Notes: generated by a model not told the origin, from the sequence alone. A stretch of 36,671 bases of DNA from Gemmatales bacterium (GCA_025056555.1 JANWVZ010000019.1:1-36671), one strand, 5' to 3'. Counted from the first letter of the stretch, positions 8,179-17,001 are shown. Numbers and translations are program-made.

Positions 8179-9027
8179 TTAATTCCAGCGGCAGTCTATA
8201 CCCCGCCCCACTAAGTATTCCTTCAACTCTGGTAATGCCGCAGCCTGGATGCGATTCCACTCCAAGCGCTTGCGGATAAATTCCAGATTCCCTTCCTCCG
8301 GAAAATCCTTGGGATCAGGCGGACATTGCTTTACGAAATGGTAATGGAACAGTGATGCTATACAAACGGCCTGAGCCTTGCCTTGAGTGATGACCTCATA
8401 AACGTGTTCCAGACATCCCGCTCCGCCGCAGGCAATGACCGGCACGGAAACTGCCTCGGCGATCTTCCTTGTTAATTCCAGGTCGAATCCTTTTCCGGTT
8501 CCCTCACGGTCCACCGAGGTCACCAGGATTTCCCCTGCTCCTAATTCGGTAGCCTGCACTGCCCATTCCAGGGCATCTACCCCCGTTTCCTGCCGCCCAC
8601 AGTCGGTGTAACATCTATAGGTTCCATCTTTCTGTCGGATGGCCTCGATCGAGATAACTATCGTGGAGGAACCAAATGCCTTAGCTGCCTCACGAATCAA
8701 CTCCGGTCGGCGGAGGGCGGCGGTATTCAGCGACACTTTATCGGCCCCGGCGCGCAACACTGCCCGGATATCCTCGACGCTTCGCAATCCCCCTCCTACA
8801 GTAAGAGGAATAAACACTTCTTTCGCAGTGCGCTCCACGATGTGCAGCAGATTATTACGATTGTAGAGACTTGCTACCGCGTCCATATAGAGCAGTTCGT
8901 CCGCTCCGTTTTCATAATAATAGCGGGCAAAATGCTCTGGCTTTCCCAGGACACGCAAGCCTTCAAGATGTATGCCTTTCACAAGATTCGGACCTTTAAT
9001 ATCTAAGCGCGGGATGATACGAATCAT
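8179..9027 (-). CDS. hisF: HisF-like subunit (sugar amidotransferase system, not histidine synthesis)
   Basis: The TIM-barrel HisF family is clear: PRLDIKG (Asp9), TVGGGLRS, GADKVSLNTAA, GAGEILVTSVDREGTGKG and ACGGAGCLEH. Residues matching the ammonia gate of Thermotoga HisF (Arg3, Glu44, Lys97, Glu166) are kept. The second cyclase acid (Asp130 there) is Glu128 here, and about 30 extra residues lie between the last strand and the final helix (about 229-260); length is 282 against about 253. With hisH- and wbpG-like genes in the same operon, it most likely passes ammonia from glutamine to the sugar amidotransferase, as proposed for Pseudomonas WbpG/HisH2/HisF2. AGGAGG stands 7 bases before the ATG. 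No other histidine genes are present. Confidence 0.85.
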   Translation of the reverse strand: MIRIIPRLDIKGPNLVKGIHLEGLRVLGKPEHFARYYYENGADELLYMDAVASLYNRNNLLHIVERTAKEVFIPLTVGGGLRSVEDIRAVLRAGADKVSLNTAALRRPELIREAAKAFGSSTIVISIEAIRQKDGTYRCYTDCGRQETGVDALEWAVQATELGAGEILVTSVDREGTGKGFDLELTRKIAEAVSVPVIACGGAGCLEHVYEVITQGKAQAVCIASLFHYHFVKQCPPDPKDFPEEGNLEFIRKRLEWNRIQAAALPELKEYLVGRGIDCRWN

Positions 9028-9082
9028 AGATTAGCCTCCTGGACTTCCTCAATCTATCCATGCTTGACCCCCCTGACCTTAT

Positions 9083-10291
9083 TCATGCTGCATGGCTCAG
9101 CAGACTGATAAGCTCCTTATTACTCGTGATCGCCGAAATTGGGAGATCGAAGAAACCTTTCCGCAGGAGGTGTCCGTCAAGGGGTATGGTGCTCAGTACG
9201 CTGGCAATTCGTTGGCTGGCATGGCCATCACCATAAGGATTTGTCAGATTCCGCAAGGATGCGCGAAAGCGAGGGTCTAAGACCCGATGAATAGCCGCAA
9301 CTATTTCCTGATGGCTATAGCCAACATCCACGACATTCGCGGCGCGAACTCGACCCGCCTGTCGCGTACCTATGTTTATCACGGGTAATCGAAATGACGG
9401 GGCCTCAATAAGGCCACTGGACGAATTGCCCACCATTGCCGCAGCGTAGTGCATCGCATTGTAATACAGGGGAACACCACAATGCGCCAGATAGCGCGCT
9501 TCGGTATGCTTCTGACAATAGTCCAGGAGATGCCGGCGAATGACTTGACTTTCAGTATCCGCATTAGGTGCCGTGAAAACTACGGGCATGTTTACCATCT
9601 CTAATGCCCTTAGGAGCTCCTTAATGTGATACTCGGTTTGATTATACTCTGTTGTGACTGGGTGGTACGTCACCAAAAGAAACTCCGAAGAACTCGGCAA
9701 GTTCACAACGCGGAAAAAGTCTTCGCGGGGCATCGGTTGAAACTTAGCTATGCCATCTAAGGCCGGAGCGCCGCTGACGATAACCCGCCAGGGCTCCTCT
9801 CCTAATTGAATTACTCGTCGGCCATATTCCTGAGTGGCTACAAAATGAAGGTGACTGAGCTTGGTTATGCTATGCCGCAGTGCGTCATCCATAGCTCCCA
9901 GGGTAAGCTCGCCGCCGTGAATATGAGCCACAGGTATCTGATAGGGCAATGCAGCCACTGCAGCGGCGAACATCTCATAGCGATCACCTAACAACAGCAG
10001 AATATCAGCCGGGCACGACTTATAGGCTTGGCTAAAACTAATAATTCCCAATCCCAAAGATTTCGCAATGCTTTCGGGCGAATCTGAAGCTAGCAGAAAC
10101 TCCAGTTCCATTATTGGTCCGCAAAACTCTTGCCGTACTTCGGATATAGTTAATCCATATTCACGGACGTGATGCATGCCGCCAGCCAGCACACACACTC
10201 GGATACCAGCGGTCTGGTTCAGTTCGCGAATAAGCGGTAAATAAATCCCCCAATCTGACCGGCCGACAGTAACCAAGAGTATAGTTCTCAT
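9083..10291 (-). CDS. legG: NeuC/LegG-type hydrolysing UDP/GDP-sugar 2-epimerase
   Basis: This 402-residue cytoplasmic enzyme belongs to the NeuC family. It has the N-terminal VTVGRSDWGIYLPLI, LLLGDRYEMFAAA, the HIHGGELTLGAMDD block with RHSITKLSHLHFVAT, and the C-terminal GNSSSGLIEAP and NIGTRQAGR motifs around the nucleotide. NeuC-type enzymes invert C2 and release the nucleotide. In the legionaminic pathway LegG acts on GDP- or UDP-2,4-diacetamido-trideoxyglucose and yields the free 2,4-diacetamido-trideoxymannose that LegI uses. Sialic-acid NeuC (on UDP-GlcNAc) is the alternative, but adjacent legB, legC and ptmE favour LegG. The start overlaps the legI stop by four bases, so the two are translationally coupled. 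Confidence 0.88.
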   Translation of the reverse strand: MRTILLVTVGRSDWGIYLPLIRELNQTAGIRVCVLAGGMHHVREYGLTISEVRQEFCGPIMELEFLLASDSPESIAKSLGLGIISFSQAYKSCPADILLLLGDRYEMFAAAVAALPYQIPVAHIHGGELTLGAMDDALRHSITKLSHLHFVATQEYGRRVIQLGEEPWRVIVSGAPALDGIAKFQPMPREDFFRVVNLPSSSEFLLVTYHPVTTEYNQTEYHIKELLRALEMVNMPVVFTAPNADTESQVIRRHLLDYCQKHTEARYLAHCGVPLYYNAMHYAAAMVGNSSSGLIEAPSFRLPVINIGTRQAGRVRAANVVDVGYSHQEIVAAIHRVLDPRFRASLRNLTNPYGDGHASQRIASVLSTIPLDGHLLRKGFFDLPISAITSNKELISLLSHAA

Positions 10292-11340
10292 GCCACCATA
10301 TCCAAGGTCAACACCGTGCCTGCCGGAATGAAGCAGCGGGTTTTTCTGCCTAGTAGCAACGGCTTGACACTACCCGGTAAGCCGGTCCCAGGTCGGCGCA
10401 AAATCAAGTGCTCTGGCTGGAGATTCACACCTGCGGGCAGGTCACAAGCGGTCACCAGACTTCGGCGTGCCGCCGCTCGCGTGTCTTGTTCCCGGAGGGT
10501 CGGACGCTTGCGACCGTCGCCCATGGCTTGCTCAATCTGACGTAAGCAGCTTATTAATTCCTTGAATTCCCTGGGGTCTAACGAGGCCTTATGATCAGGA
10601 CCCGGCAAATTCTTATCCAGCGTGAAATGTTTCTCTAGAATGGAGGCTCCTAAAGCAACTGCAGCTAACGCTAAGTGAATTCCTCGAGTGTGATCGGAGT
10701 AGCCTACCGGTACGCCGAAAGCTGCTCGAAGCGTCGCCATGGCGCGAAGATTAACTTCTCCAGGCTCCGCCGGATAATTACTAACGCAATGCAGCAAGGC
10801 ATAGCTGAAGTTTCCGCAAGCTTCCACGCTTTCCACTGCAGCTTCCACTTCCGCCAGTGTGGCCATCCCAGTGGAAATTATCAGCGGCTTGCCTTTTCGG
10901 GCCAGGTATTGGAGAAACTCCAGATTAACCAGCTCGCCAGAGGGAACCTTATAGGCAGGCACTCCTATATTCTCCAACAAGTCAGCACTTTCAGAATCAA
11001 AGGGCGTAGATAAGAAAATCAATCCCCGCGCCTGGGCATAGTCCGCAAGTATGCGGAAATCTCGCTCACTAAGTTCTAACCTTTGTAACATATGAGCCTG
11101 AGTACCGGACTCACCGAGGTTAGCTTGCTGGTAAGGAGCCAAGGGCGCGGTGGGCGTGACCAATTTTTCCGTACGAAAGGTCTGAAACTTGATGACGTCG
11201 GCGCCAGCGTCAGCAGCCACCTCTATCATCTGCTTCGCCAGGGCCAGATCGCCGTTGTGATTTACGCCAGCTTCAGCAATAATGAGACAGGGATGCTGCG
11301 GCCCGACTAGGCGGCCTGCAAGGTTGAGGACTCTTTCCAT
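10288..11340 (-). CDS. legI: NeuB/LegI-type nonulosonic acid synthase
   Basis: NeuB-family synthases condense PEP with a 6-carbon N-acylated mannose-type sugar to make the 9-carbon nonulosonic acid. The NeuB barrel runs from about residue 15 to 270: IAEAGVNHNG (21-30), VIKFQTF, STPFDSES, KVPSGE, ISTGMATL, HCVSNYP, VGYSDHT and EKHFTLD. A C-terminal SAF (antifreeze-like) lid domain follows (about 290-350, RRSLVTACDLPAG ... RPGTG). I use the ATG at 11340 because GGAGGAAGG lies just upstream; a start at 11361 adds seven unconserved residues. The 350-residue length is normal. The gene overlaps legF by 34 bases and legG by four. Substrate choice (legionaminic rather than neuraminic) comes from the neighbours. 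Confidence 0.92.
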   Translation of the reverse strand: MERVLNLAGRLVGPQHPCLIIAEAGVNHNGDLALAKQMIEVAADAGADVIKFQTFRTEKLVTPTAPLAPYQQANLGESGTQAHMLQRLELSERDFRILADYAQARGLIFLSTPFDSESADLLENIGVPAYKVPSGELVNLEFLQYLARKGKPLIISTGMATLAEVEAAVESVEACGNFSYALLHCVSNYPAEPGEVNLRAMATLRAAFGVPVGYSDHTRGIHLALAAVALGASILEKHFTLDKNLPGPDHKASLDPREFKELISCLRQIEQAMGDGRKRPTLREQDTRAAARRSLVTACDLPAGVNLQPEHLILRRPGTGLPGSVKPLLLGRKTRCFIPAGTVLTLDMVA

Positions 11341-12035
11341 AGGCCTTCCTCCACCAAACAACGTGCGAGCATGAGGTCAAGAGGTTCATCTATATCGAGT
11401 GACCTATTTCGAGGCATAATCAAAGCGCGGGTGCCCGCAGGAAGGAATGTCTTTTCCCTCAGCAATGTTGAAGTTTTCACCAGGTAAATCGCGCCGTTGA
11501 GCTGATAAACTGGCGGCAGGTCTTGCCGACGGATGTGACTGACGTCTTTACCTAATAGATTTTCTAAAATACCTTGTGCATCCAGCCGAAAGGTCAGAAA
11601 CGGATGAGGATGACACATGGTGACGCTGACTACGGCCGGAGCATGGCTGGCGCGCATCAAGTGCAGCGCGGCATAGATATCATCCGCGGTACGAAAAGGA
11701 CTGGTCGGTTGAAGGAGTAACACTAATTCCGGATGGTAGTCCGCATGTTGAGCGAGCCAGTGCAAGGCATGAATCACGGCTTCTATAGTGGGCGAGTCGG
11801 AGCGGGAGATTTCCGCAGGTCTCAGGAAGGGAACTTCTGCGCCATAGTGCCGCGCTATCGTAGCAATCTCGTTATCATCAGTGCTGACAATGATTTTATC
11901 TAAGTCCCGAACCGAACGGGCCACCTCAATAGTCCAGGCAATTAACGGTTTGCCCCCCAGCGAGGCAAGATTCTTTCGGGGAATTGCCTGGGAACCCCCA
12001 CGTGCTGGTATCAAGGTTAATATCTTCTCCTTCAT
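11307..12035 (-). CDS. legF: CMP-nonulosonic acid (CMP-legionaminate-type) synthetase
   Basis: This NeuA/LegF-type cytidylyltransferase activates the nonulosonic acid with CTP to CMP-sugar plus pyrophosphate. It shows the P-loop-like N-terminus LIPARGGSQAIPRKNL, then IIVSTDDNEIA, LLLQPTSPFRTADDI, a YQLNGAIYL block and the C-terminal acidic SLDIDEPLDLMLA that helps bind the metal. The 242-residue length is that of a single-domain enzyme without an added esterase or epimerase domain. It lies between glycosyltransferase-like protein A (38-base gap) and legI (overlap). GGAGG is present but about 15 bases upstream of the ATG, a loose fit. Confidence 0.9.
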   Translation of the reverse strand: MKEKILTLIPARGGSQAIPRKNLASLGGKPLIAWTIEVARSVRDLDKIIVSTDDNEIATIARHYGAEVPFLRPAEISRSDSPTIEAVIHALHWLAQHADYHPELVLLLQPTSPFRTADDIYAALHLMRASHAPAVVSVTMCHPHPFLTFRLDAQGILENLLGKDVSHIRRQDLPPVYQLNGAIYLVKTSTLLREKTFLPAGTRALIMPRNRSLDIDEPLDLMLARCLVEEGLWKESSTLQAA

Positions 12036-12073
12036 AGTTTAGTTTATACCCTCCGTTGCGGGTGACCTCTTGT

Positions 12074-13690
12074 CTAAGCGGCGCGTTTCATGGGTAGACA
12101 TTGGCGAAGCAGGCGGAGAGATTTCCTATAGATATTCAGGCCATTCTGCTGAGGTGAACCGGTGATAAGTTCTTCTATAGTGGTCAGCAGTCTAGGGGTA
12201 GATTTTCCGTCAATCATTCCCCAGTAAGCCTGGCTTTCGGCCTGGGCACGCCGAAGCGCCTCATAATATTCGGGATCAGAAGTCAGGCGCCTCAATACCC
12301 GGCGGAAATCTTCCTTGCTTTCAACAGTCACCACACCGCGCGCAGGTCGGAAATCCGGAAAGCGGAACCGATACACATCGTAATTAATCACTGGCTTGCC
12401 ACACGCAATTGCCCAACGAATCGTAGAAGAGACTGAAGCTATATAGATATCGCACAGGGAGATCATTCTGGCGGTGTCTGGAGGGGCGAGAGCCATACCC
12501 CACCAGCCTCCTTCCTGGAGAAACTCGAACTCCAGACGATTCATAGTAGGATGTAATGATATAAAAATGTTATAGCCCTCGATTTCACTGAGGCAGGCCA
12601 GCCAGAAACGTAACATGTCCTGATAGGAGCGAAATTCCTCCTTTAGCCCCGCCATAGCCGAGGTAACTGGTGGCAAGGCGCACAAGATCATTGGACGATC
12701 AGAAGGCATCCCATACTGGGCATAGAGTTGCCGGAGATAACTTTCACGATGCTGGAGAGCCTCATACATCGCGTCGTCGTTAGCGGTTCCAGTTACTGCG
12801 ATCTGCGACGGAGGAACGCCTTGTCGCTGGTAAAAGTCGCGCATGAAAGGACTTTCCACGGCAATCCTATCGGCATAGGTGCCATTCATCAGCCAGGGGA
12901 GGGGAGAGCTGATCCCCAACCACTCCAACGGCAAGGCTTGATTGGCAGGCATTCGCACTAAAGTGCGACCTTGATATTCATACACCCAGTGAGGATATGC
13001 CCGTGCCAGACCACGATTCTTGGGGTTATCAGCCTGATGTCTAGGATCATTAACATACACCGCTGCAGGTTCTTCCAATCCCGCTAGACAATAGGGGACT
13101 ATTAATACGGGAATTCCCGAACTGTGAGCTGCTCGCACCCAGGCTCCGCTAACGTACTCTACGTTGTCCTCCGCGAGGACCAATAGATGAGGTCGCAGCG
13201 TTCGACACATCAGGCGAGCATAACGCAGCTGCTTATAGGCGCGAAGTAGATGTACTCCTACTAACTCCGAGGAGCGCAACTTCGAAGAGATCTTAACTCG
13301 GAGCATCGCCAGGTAAGTCTCCAGTTCTGCGTGTACATATGTCAAGAATCTCCTGACTCGGCCCTTTCCCGCTGTTAACAGCGAACGAAGCGGCCTCGGC
13401 AGGAGCCCGCGCGCCAGGAGGCGCATGCCGCGCCAAAATAAGTTAGGCAACAACAACAAAGGAATGAACCAGCTTCTGCTGTGTGGCGACAAGGGCTGCC
13501 CGCGAATCCAGGCTTGGATTCCCCAGGCGGAGCATTCCTGATAGTGTTCATACTGGTTAGGATACGGACTGCAGAATAACACCAGGGGCCTGAACCTGCC
13601 AGAGTTAAGAAGCAGCTTGGCGAGGCGAAAGAGTTCCCGAAAATGAGCGGCATTATATACAATCAATAAGACGCGTTTGTGCTCAGCCAT
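12074..13690 (-). CDS. GT-B-like surface-carbohydrate protein A inside the nonulosonate operon
   Basis: The 538-residue protein is similar along its whole length to protein B (6369-8150). Matching blocks are VLLIVYNAAHF, LVLAEDNVEYVSGAWVRAA, VRMPANQALPLEWLGI, AVESPFMRDFY, IAVTGTANDD, ISLHPTMN, YIASVSSTIRWAIACGKP and the C-terminal MIDGKSTPRLL. The C-terminal half has the arrangement of a GT-B nucleotide-sugar domain. There is a basic region at about 80-150 but no confident membrane span. Position between legC and legF implies a role in building or using the CMP-sugar. A nonulosonic acid transferase is the best guess; no catalytic residue can be assigned. The ATG at 13690 lacks a clear ribosome-binding site and follows legC after 56 bases. 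Confidence 0.65.
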   Translation of the reverse strand: MAEHKRVLLIVYNAAHFRELFRLAKLLLNSGRFRPLVLFCSPYPNQYEHYQECSAWGIQAWIRGQPLSPHSRSWFIPLLLLPNLFWRGMRLLARGLLPRPLRSLLTAGKGRVRRFLTYVHAELETYLAMLRVKISSKLRSSELVGVHLLRAYKQLRYARLMCRTLRPHLLVLAEDNVEYVSGAWVRAAHSSGIPVLIVPYCLAGLEEPAAVYVNDPRHQADNPKNRGLARAYPHWVYEYQGRTLVRMPANQALPLEWLGISSPLPWLMNGTYADRIAVESPFMRDFYQRQGVPPSQIAVTGTANDDAMYEALQHRESYLRQLYAQYGMPSDRPMILCALPPVTSAMAGLKEEFRSYQDMLRFWLACLSEIEGYNIFISLHPTMNRLEFEFLQEGGWWGMALAPPDTARMISLCDIYIASVSSTIRWAIACGKPVINYDVYRFRFPDFRPARGVVTVESKEDFRRVLRRLTSDPEYYEALRRAQAESQAYWGMIDGKSTPRLLTTIEELITGSPQQNGLNIYRKSLRLLRQCLPMKRAA

Positions 13691-13746
13691 AGCGGTTGAT
13701 TCTGCGTCTGTTCAGGCAGTCATTTCGTCCAGGCAAGTCCATGTCA

Positions 13747-14955
13747 TTACGCCGCAGCATTACTTGAAGACCGCCAAGTTTTGAGGGCGTGGATCACGCG
13801 CTCCTGTTGTTCGCAGGTTAGGCCCACTGAACTAGGCAGACTTAGAGCCTGCTGATAAAGGCGATCTGCGACGGGACAAATGCGGCGCGGCAGCTGCGAA
13901 TAAACAGGACTGCGATGCAGCGGTTGCCAGAGGGGCCGGCATTCGATCCCTTGTTGGCGCAACCAGCGCATTACCTCCCGACTTTGGCTGATGCAATTCT
14001 TGTCCTGAAATAAGATGGTATAGAGCCAATAAGTTGACTTAGCCCAGGGAGCTTCTGCGGGCAGGACCAGGCCGGGCAGATCTGCCAGATGTTCGGAATA
14101 GTACCTGGCAAGCTGCCGTTTACGCTGGACAAATTCGTCGAGCTTCTCCATCTGGGCACAACCCAACGCCGCTTGCAAATTGGTAAGACGGTAATTGTAA
14201 CCCAGGTGACAGTGGATATATTCGACGGGATCATCCTTGGCTTGGGTGGTCAGATAACGGGCGCGCTCCGCCCAATCCGCGCGCCTGGTAACCAGCATGC
14301 CGCCACCACCGCAGGTAATAATCTTATTCCCGTTGAAACTGAAGCAGGCTATGTCTCCTAAGCATCCCACCGGACATTCTTTATAGAAAGCTCCTAATGC
14401 CTCAGCAGCATCCTCAATCACCAGCAGGTCGTATTTCCGGGCCAGTTGTAGAATTGGCTCTAAATGGACCGGATGTCCCAGGATATGCACAGGAAGAATA
14501 GCCTTCACGCGGCGCCGGGTATGGCGATTGTAAAGGGCACCATTGCGCCACTGGCATTCACGCTGCAGGAAACAAACAACGGCCTCCGGATCCATCTGCC
14601 AGTACTGGGGATCGGCGTCTATGAAGATCGGCCAAGCCCCGACATAACGAACCGCATTGGCCGACGCAATAAAAGTCAGCGTCGAAACCAGCACTTCCTC
14701 GTCAGGCTGCACGCCGGCCACCAACAGGGCGATATGCAGTGCCGCAGTTCCGTTGACGGTGGCGACGGCATACGGCACACCTAAGTAATCTGCAACCATT
14801 CGCTCGAATCGGCTGACATAAGGTCCGGCAGAGGATACCCAGTTACTATCTAAGCATTCGCGGATGTAATCCCAGGCGCGTCCCTCTAAACAAGGAGCCG
14901 CTAAGGGTATGAGGTCAGCCAGAGTGGTACTGGCTTCATACGGTATAGCTGCCAA
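13747..14955 (-). CDS. legC: LegC-type PLP-dependent sugar aminotransferase
   Basis: DegT/DnrJ/EryC1-family enzymes move an amino group from glutamate to a nucleotide-bound 4-keto sugar. Family blocks seen are WVSSAGPYVSRFE, VNGTAALHIAL, VIEDAAEALGA (PLP Asp) and SFNGNKIITCGGGG, where Lys forms the Schiff base. In this context it should add the 4-amino group to the 4-keto product of LegB. The frame is open back to 15072, inside legB, but the family begins just before LIPLAAPCLEG. A TTG at 14955 with GGAGGT six bases upstream gives a 402-residue protein and overlaps the legB stop by 20 bases. I take this TTG as the start. Confidence 0.88.
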   Translation of the reverse strand: MAAIPYEASTTLADLIPLAAPCLEGRAWDYIRECLDSNWVSSAGPYVSRFERMVADYLGVPYAVATVNGTAALHIALLVAGVQPDEEVLVSTLTFIASANAVRYVGAWPIFIDADPQYWQMDPEAVVCFLQRECQWRNGALYNRHTRRRVKAILPVHILGHPVHLEPILQLARKYDLLVIEDAAEALGAFYKECPVGCLGDIACFSFNGNKIITCGGGGMLVTRRADWAERARYLTTQAKDDPVEYIHCHLGYNYRLTNLQAALGCAQMEKLDEFVQRKRQLARYYSEHLADLPGLVLPAEAPWAKSTYWLYTILFQDKNCISQSREVMRWLRQQGIECRPLWQPLHRSPVYSQLPRRICPVADRLYQQALSLPSSVGLTCEQQERVIHALKTWRSSSNAAA

Positions 14956-15919
14956 GGCGATACCTCCGCAGATGCTCGCGTATCCAGTCAATAGTACGCT
15001 GCAGTCCGTCTTCCAGAGCAATTCGAGGTTCCCACTGCAGCAGGCGTTTGGCTTTCGTATTATCCGCCACAAGGCGTTCCACTTCGCTCTTCTGCGGTCT
15101 GCATCGCTGGTCCTCGGATTCGATCCGCACCGTCTTGCCCAGGAGGCGTGCCACTAACTGTGCTAAGTCACCAATGCTGATCTCGCGTCCCGAACCTAGA
15201 TTAATGGTTTCTCCCAAAACATTGTCCGCACTGGCCGCTCGAAGAAACCCTTCAACAGTATCGCTGACGTAGTTGAGATCCCGCGTAGGATGGAGATGGC
15301 CCAGGAATATGGTATCCTTAGTAAGGCACTGGGTAATTATCGTCGGAATGACTGCCCGAGCCGATTGACGTGGCCCATAGGTATTGAAGGGCCGTACCGT
15401 AACCACGGGAACCCCATAAGAACAATAGAATGCTTCCGCGAGTTTATCCGCAGCAATCTTAGTGGCGGCATAAGGAGACTGTCCCTGAAGGGGATGATTT
15501 TCATCTATGGGAACGTACCGGGCTGTGCCATAGACCTCACTGGTAGAGGTGTGGACTAAGCGGGCAATGCGCAAATCGCGCACCGCTAATAACACATTGA
15601 GGGTTCCTTCAATGTTAGTGCGAACGTAAGAAGCAGGAGCCTGATAGGAATAAGGGATAGCGATAAGGGCTCCTAGGTGAAAAATAATTTCGACGTTCCT
15701 GGCGGCTTGATATACCGAATCGCGGTCGGTCAGGTCGCCCAGGACCACCTGGATGTATTCGCGATTCGGAGTCTGATCGAGCCAGCCCCAGGAACCGATG
15801 GCGTTGTAATGTACTAAAGCGCGGACTCGAGCACCTGATTCGACTAGGCGCTCGACCAAGTGGCTGCCGATGAAACCGCCTGCTCCCGTGACTAGGACAC
15901 GCTTACCGTGCCAATTCAT
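14936..15919 (-). CDS. legB: LegB-type NAD-dependent 4,6-dehydratase
   Basis: This extended short-chain dehydrogenase converts a nucleotide-activated GlcNAc-type sugar to the 4-keto-6-deoxy form. It has the NAD-binding TGAGGFIG (residues 11-18), GDLTD, FHLGA and TSTSEVYG with the catalytic Thr/Ser and Glu. YAATK (Tyr150, Lys154), RPFNTYGPRQ and LNLGSG also follow. The TSEVYG pattern with Glu is the dehydratase form rather than an epimerase form. Its length of 327 residues is usual. The ATG overlaps the ptmE stop by four bases and GGGAG lies about nine bases upstream. The product would feed LegC directly. Confidence 0.9.
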   Translation of the reverse strand: MNWHGKRVLVTGAGGFIGSHLVERLVESGARVRALVHYNAIGSWGWLDQTPNREYIQVVLGDLTDRDSVYQAARNVEIIFHLGALIAIPYSYQAPASYVRTNIEGTLNVLLAVRDLRIARLVHTSTSEVYGTARYVPIDENHPLQGQSPYAATKIAADKLAEAFYCSYGVPVVTVRPFNTYGPRQSARAVIPTIITQCLTKDTIFLGHLHPTRDLNYVSDTVEGFLRAASADNVLGETINLGSGREISIGDLAQLVARLLGKTVRIESEDQRCRPQKSEVERLVADNTKAKRLLQWEPRIALEDGLQRTIDWIREHLRRYRLGSYTV

Positions 15920-17001
15920 GCGGCAAATCTCCCGAGACGGACATCGTTTTCCGCGCGCTCATAGTCCACCGGCTGCCCGATGTCGAGCCAGTATTCCAGG
16001 ATGGGAAAACTGACAACCGTTTTTCGCGCCTGGATCAGGGCTGCGATCAGATCTGTCATGTGGAAACGTCGGCCCCGGGGTATAAAAGAGAGTGCCTGGG
16101 GCTGCAGCAGATAAATGCCAGCATTCACGAAAAAGCAGAAGTCCGGTTTTTCCACAATACGGCGAACGTAAGTGTGTTCACTCTCTACGACGCCATAGGG
16201 CACTTGAAACTCATATTTACGAACCCCCACAGTAAGAGAGGCTTCCTGTTCGAGGTGATAAGCAAACATGTCGCGAAAATCTGTCTGGGTCAGGATGTCG
16301 CCATTCATGACTAATAATGTCTGACTAGTCGAATCTAACAAACTCAAGGCACCGGCAGTTCCTAAAGGCGTTTCTTCATGAATATAGGAAATTTCCACAC
16401 CTAAGTGTCGGCCATCCCGGAAGTGTGCCCGAATTTTCTCAGCATGATAGTGAGTCGTAATAGTGATTTTGCGAATGCCGTGCTGGCGGAGTTGCCGGAT
16501 AATACGTTGCAAGAGAGGCTCGCCCCCAATGGGAAGCATAGGTTTGGGGGTGTCGGTGGTCAGAGGGTGTAAGCGGGTGCCAAAGCCTCCCGCCATGACA
16601 ACAGCCTGAATGGGTAAGCTTTCCTGCGGGAGGAGGTCCTGCATGGTGACCAGCCCGACCACGCGATCCGATTCATCCAGCAGAGGTATCTGGTGAACTG
16701 CGTTCTGCTGCATGAGCTGAAGCAACAATTCGCGCGGCGTACCCCACCGTGCTACTATCGGTGGATGGGGCGTATTTTTCTTAAGTTCCAAGACCTTCGC
16801 CAGGTGATCCTCGAGGCTGCAACCCGCCAGAATGGCGCGGCGAATGTCTCCGTCAGTGACGGTAGCCAGGAGTCGGCGTTGCGAATCGGTAACCAGGATA
16901 ATTCCCTTGCTATTGCGGTCAATGTATTCCATCGCCAGGCGCAGGGGGGCATCCAGTTGAATACAGACGTTAGTCAAGTTGCGTACCGCATCGCACTCCA
17001 C
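15916..17001 (-). CDS. ptmE: PtmE-type sugar-1-phosphate nucleotidyltransferase with CBS domains
   Basis: Residues 1-125 form a pair of CBS motifs (GIILVTDSQRRLLATVTDGD and IPLLDESDRVVGLVTMQDL). From residue 131 there is a nucleotidyltransferase with AVVMAGGFGTRLHPLT and KPMLPIGG, then MNGDILT and EKP. In Campylobacter PtmE makes the GDP-glucosamine that opens the legionaminic pathway, and the same domain order is seen here; use of GTP is inferred from this match. The CBS pair suggests control by a nucleotide. The start is a GTG at 17001 with AGGAG six bases upstream. A 27-base gap separates it from the amidotransferase gene, and it overlaps legB by four bases. Confidence 0.88.
   Translation of the reverse strand: MECDAVRNLTNVCIQLDAPLRLAMEYIDRNSKGIILVTDSQRRLLATVTDGDIRRAILAGCSLEDHLAKVLELKKNTPHPPIVARWGTPRELLLQLMQQNAVHQIPLLDESDRVVGLVTMQDLLPQESLPIQAVVMAGGFGTRLHPLTTDTPKPMLPIGGEPLLQRIIRQLRQHGIRKITITTHYHAEKIRAHFRDGRHLGVEISYIHEETPLGTAGALSLLDSTSQTLLVMNGDILTQTDFRDMFAYHLEQEASLTVGVRKYEFQVPYGVVESEHTYVRRIVEKPDFCFFVNAGIYLLQPQALSFIPRGRRFHMTDLIAALIQARKTVVSFPILEYWLDIGQPVDYERAENDVRLGRFAA

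Noticed and set aside
9083-12035. Plain sialic acid (neuraminate) cluster from neuA/neuB/neuC homologs
   Set aside because: LegB-, LegC- and PtmE-type genes in the same operon point to the legionaminic-type route; NeuNAc synthesis would not need them.
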